A stretch of DNA of 22,421 nucleotides, taken from positions 1 to 22,421 of the forward strand of contig URNC01000014.1 in assembly GCA_900549065.1 (NCBI GenBank), read 5' to 3'. Every line of letters starts with the position of its first letter. Positions within the stretch are counted from its first letter, which is position 1. The notes beneath the pieces were generated by a model. That model was given only the letters and a program-made list of their open reading frames with translations, was not told the DNA's origin and ran no database searches. A program made the translations under genes and the position numbers. Source of the DNA: an uncultured Collinsella sp. (GTDB lineage: Bacteria > Actinomycetota > Coriobacteriia > Coriobacteriales > Coriobacteriaceae). Of the stretch, positions 22,408 to 22,421 are shown in pieces.

Positions 22408-22421
22408 CTGTCTCTTATACA
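22408..22421. other. Residual Nextera (Tn5 mosaic end) sequencing adapter
   Basis: The final 14 bases, CTGTCTCTTATACA, are identical to the start of the reverse complement of the 19-bp Tn5 mosaic end used in Nextera libraries. They lie exactly at the sequence end, which is where untrimmed adapter remains in assemblies. They are not genomic. Confidence 0.93.

Overview
The window looks like a contig end from a high-GC anaerobic actinobacterium of the Coriobacteriia, most likely Collinsella or a close relative. This is an inference from moderately high GC, the order priA-def-fmt-rsmB behind gltX, the gut-type carbohydrate enzymes and the many long intergenic palindromes; no database was searched. 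The contig ends at base 22421 in 14 bases of a Nextera (Tn5 mosaic end) adapter, so the right edge is technical.

Left part (1-3954): the tail of an unidentified gene and its terminator; a 1098-residue fusion of a GH13 alpha-amylase/neopullulanase with a GH77 4-alpha-glucanotransferase; and a small FmdB-type zinc ribbon gene. The fusion gene has no clear ribosome binding site. Two tiny upstream ORFs are chained to it by ATGA overlaps.

Central minus-strand block (4041-11253): gltX, priA, def, fmt and rsmB, i.e. charging of tRNA-Glu, replication restart, N-terminal deformylation, initiator-tRNA formylation and 16S rRNA methylation. priA-def and fmt-rsmB are tightly linked; a probable terminator separates def from fmt. 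Divergent from gltX runs metK, with a structured leader, then a single-chain [4Fe-4S] L-serine dehydratase (sdaA).

Cell-envelope block (14887-20173, plus strand): a membrane-anchored YkuD-type L,D-transpeptidase, then a tightly coupled MacA/MacB-like tripartite system (HlyD-type adaptor, ABC ATPase, FtsX-type permease).

Right part (20255-22407, minus strand): a broken IS21-type transposase fragment, then a compact cobalamin operon read as cbiP (C-terminus only)-cobO-cbiC-cobK. Its sequence looks richer in GC than the rest, so transfer or a chimeric join is possible.

The most unusual content is intergenic. Five long inverted repeats of four sequence families (68-121 nt, arms 19-33 bp, some perfect) lie next to housekeeping genes. 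Two copies of one family (3968-4035 and 20186-20253) are exactly 68 nt and lie in the same orientation just after the stop codons of rsmB and the permease gene. A third family follows def, a fourth lies between the divergent gltX and metK promoters, and a fifth element fills most of the sdaA leader. They resemble REPIN-like mobile palindromes or long 3'/5' RNA hairpins.
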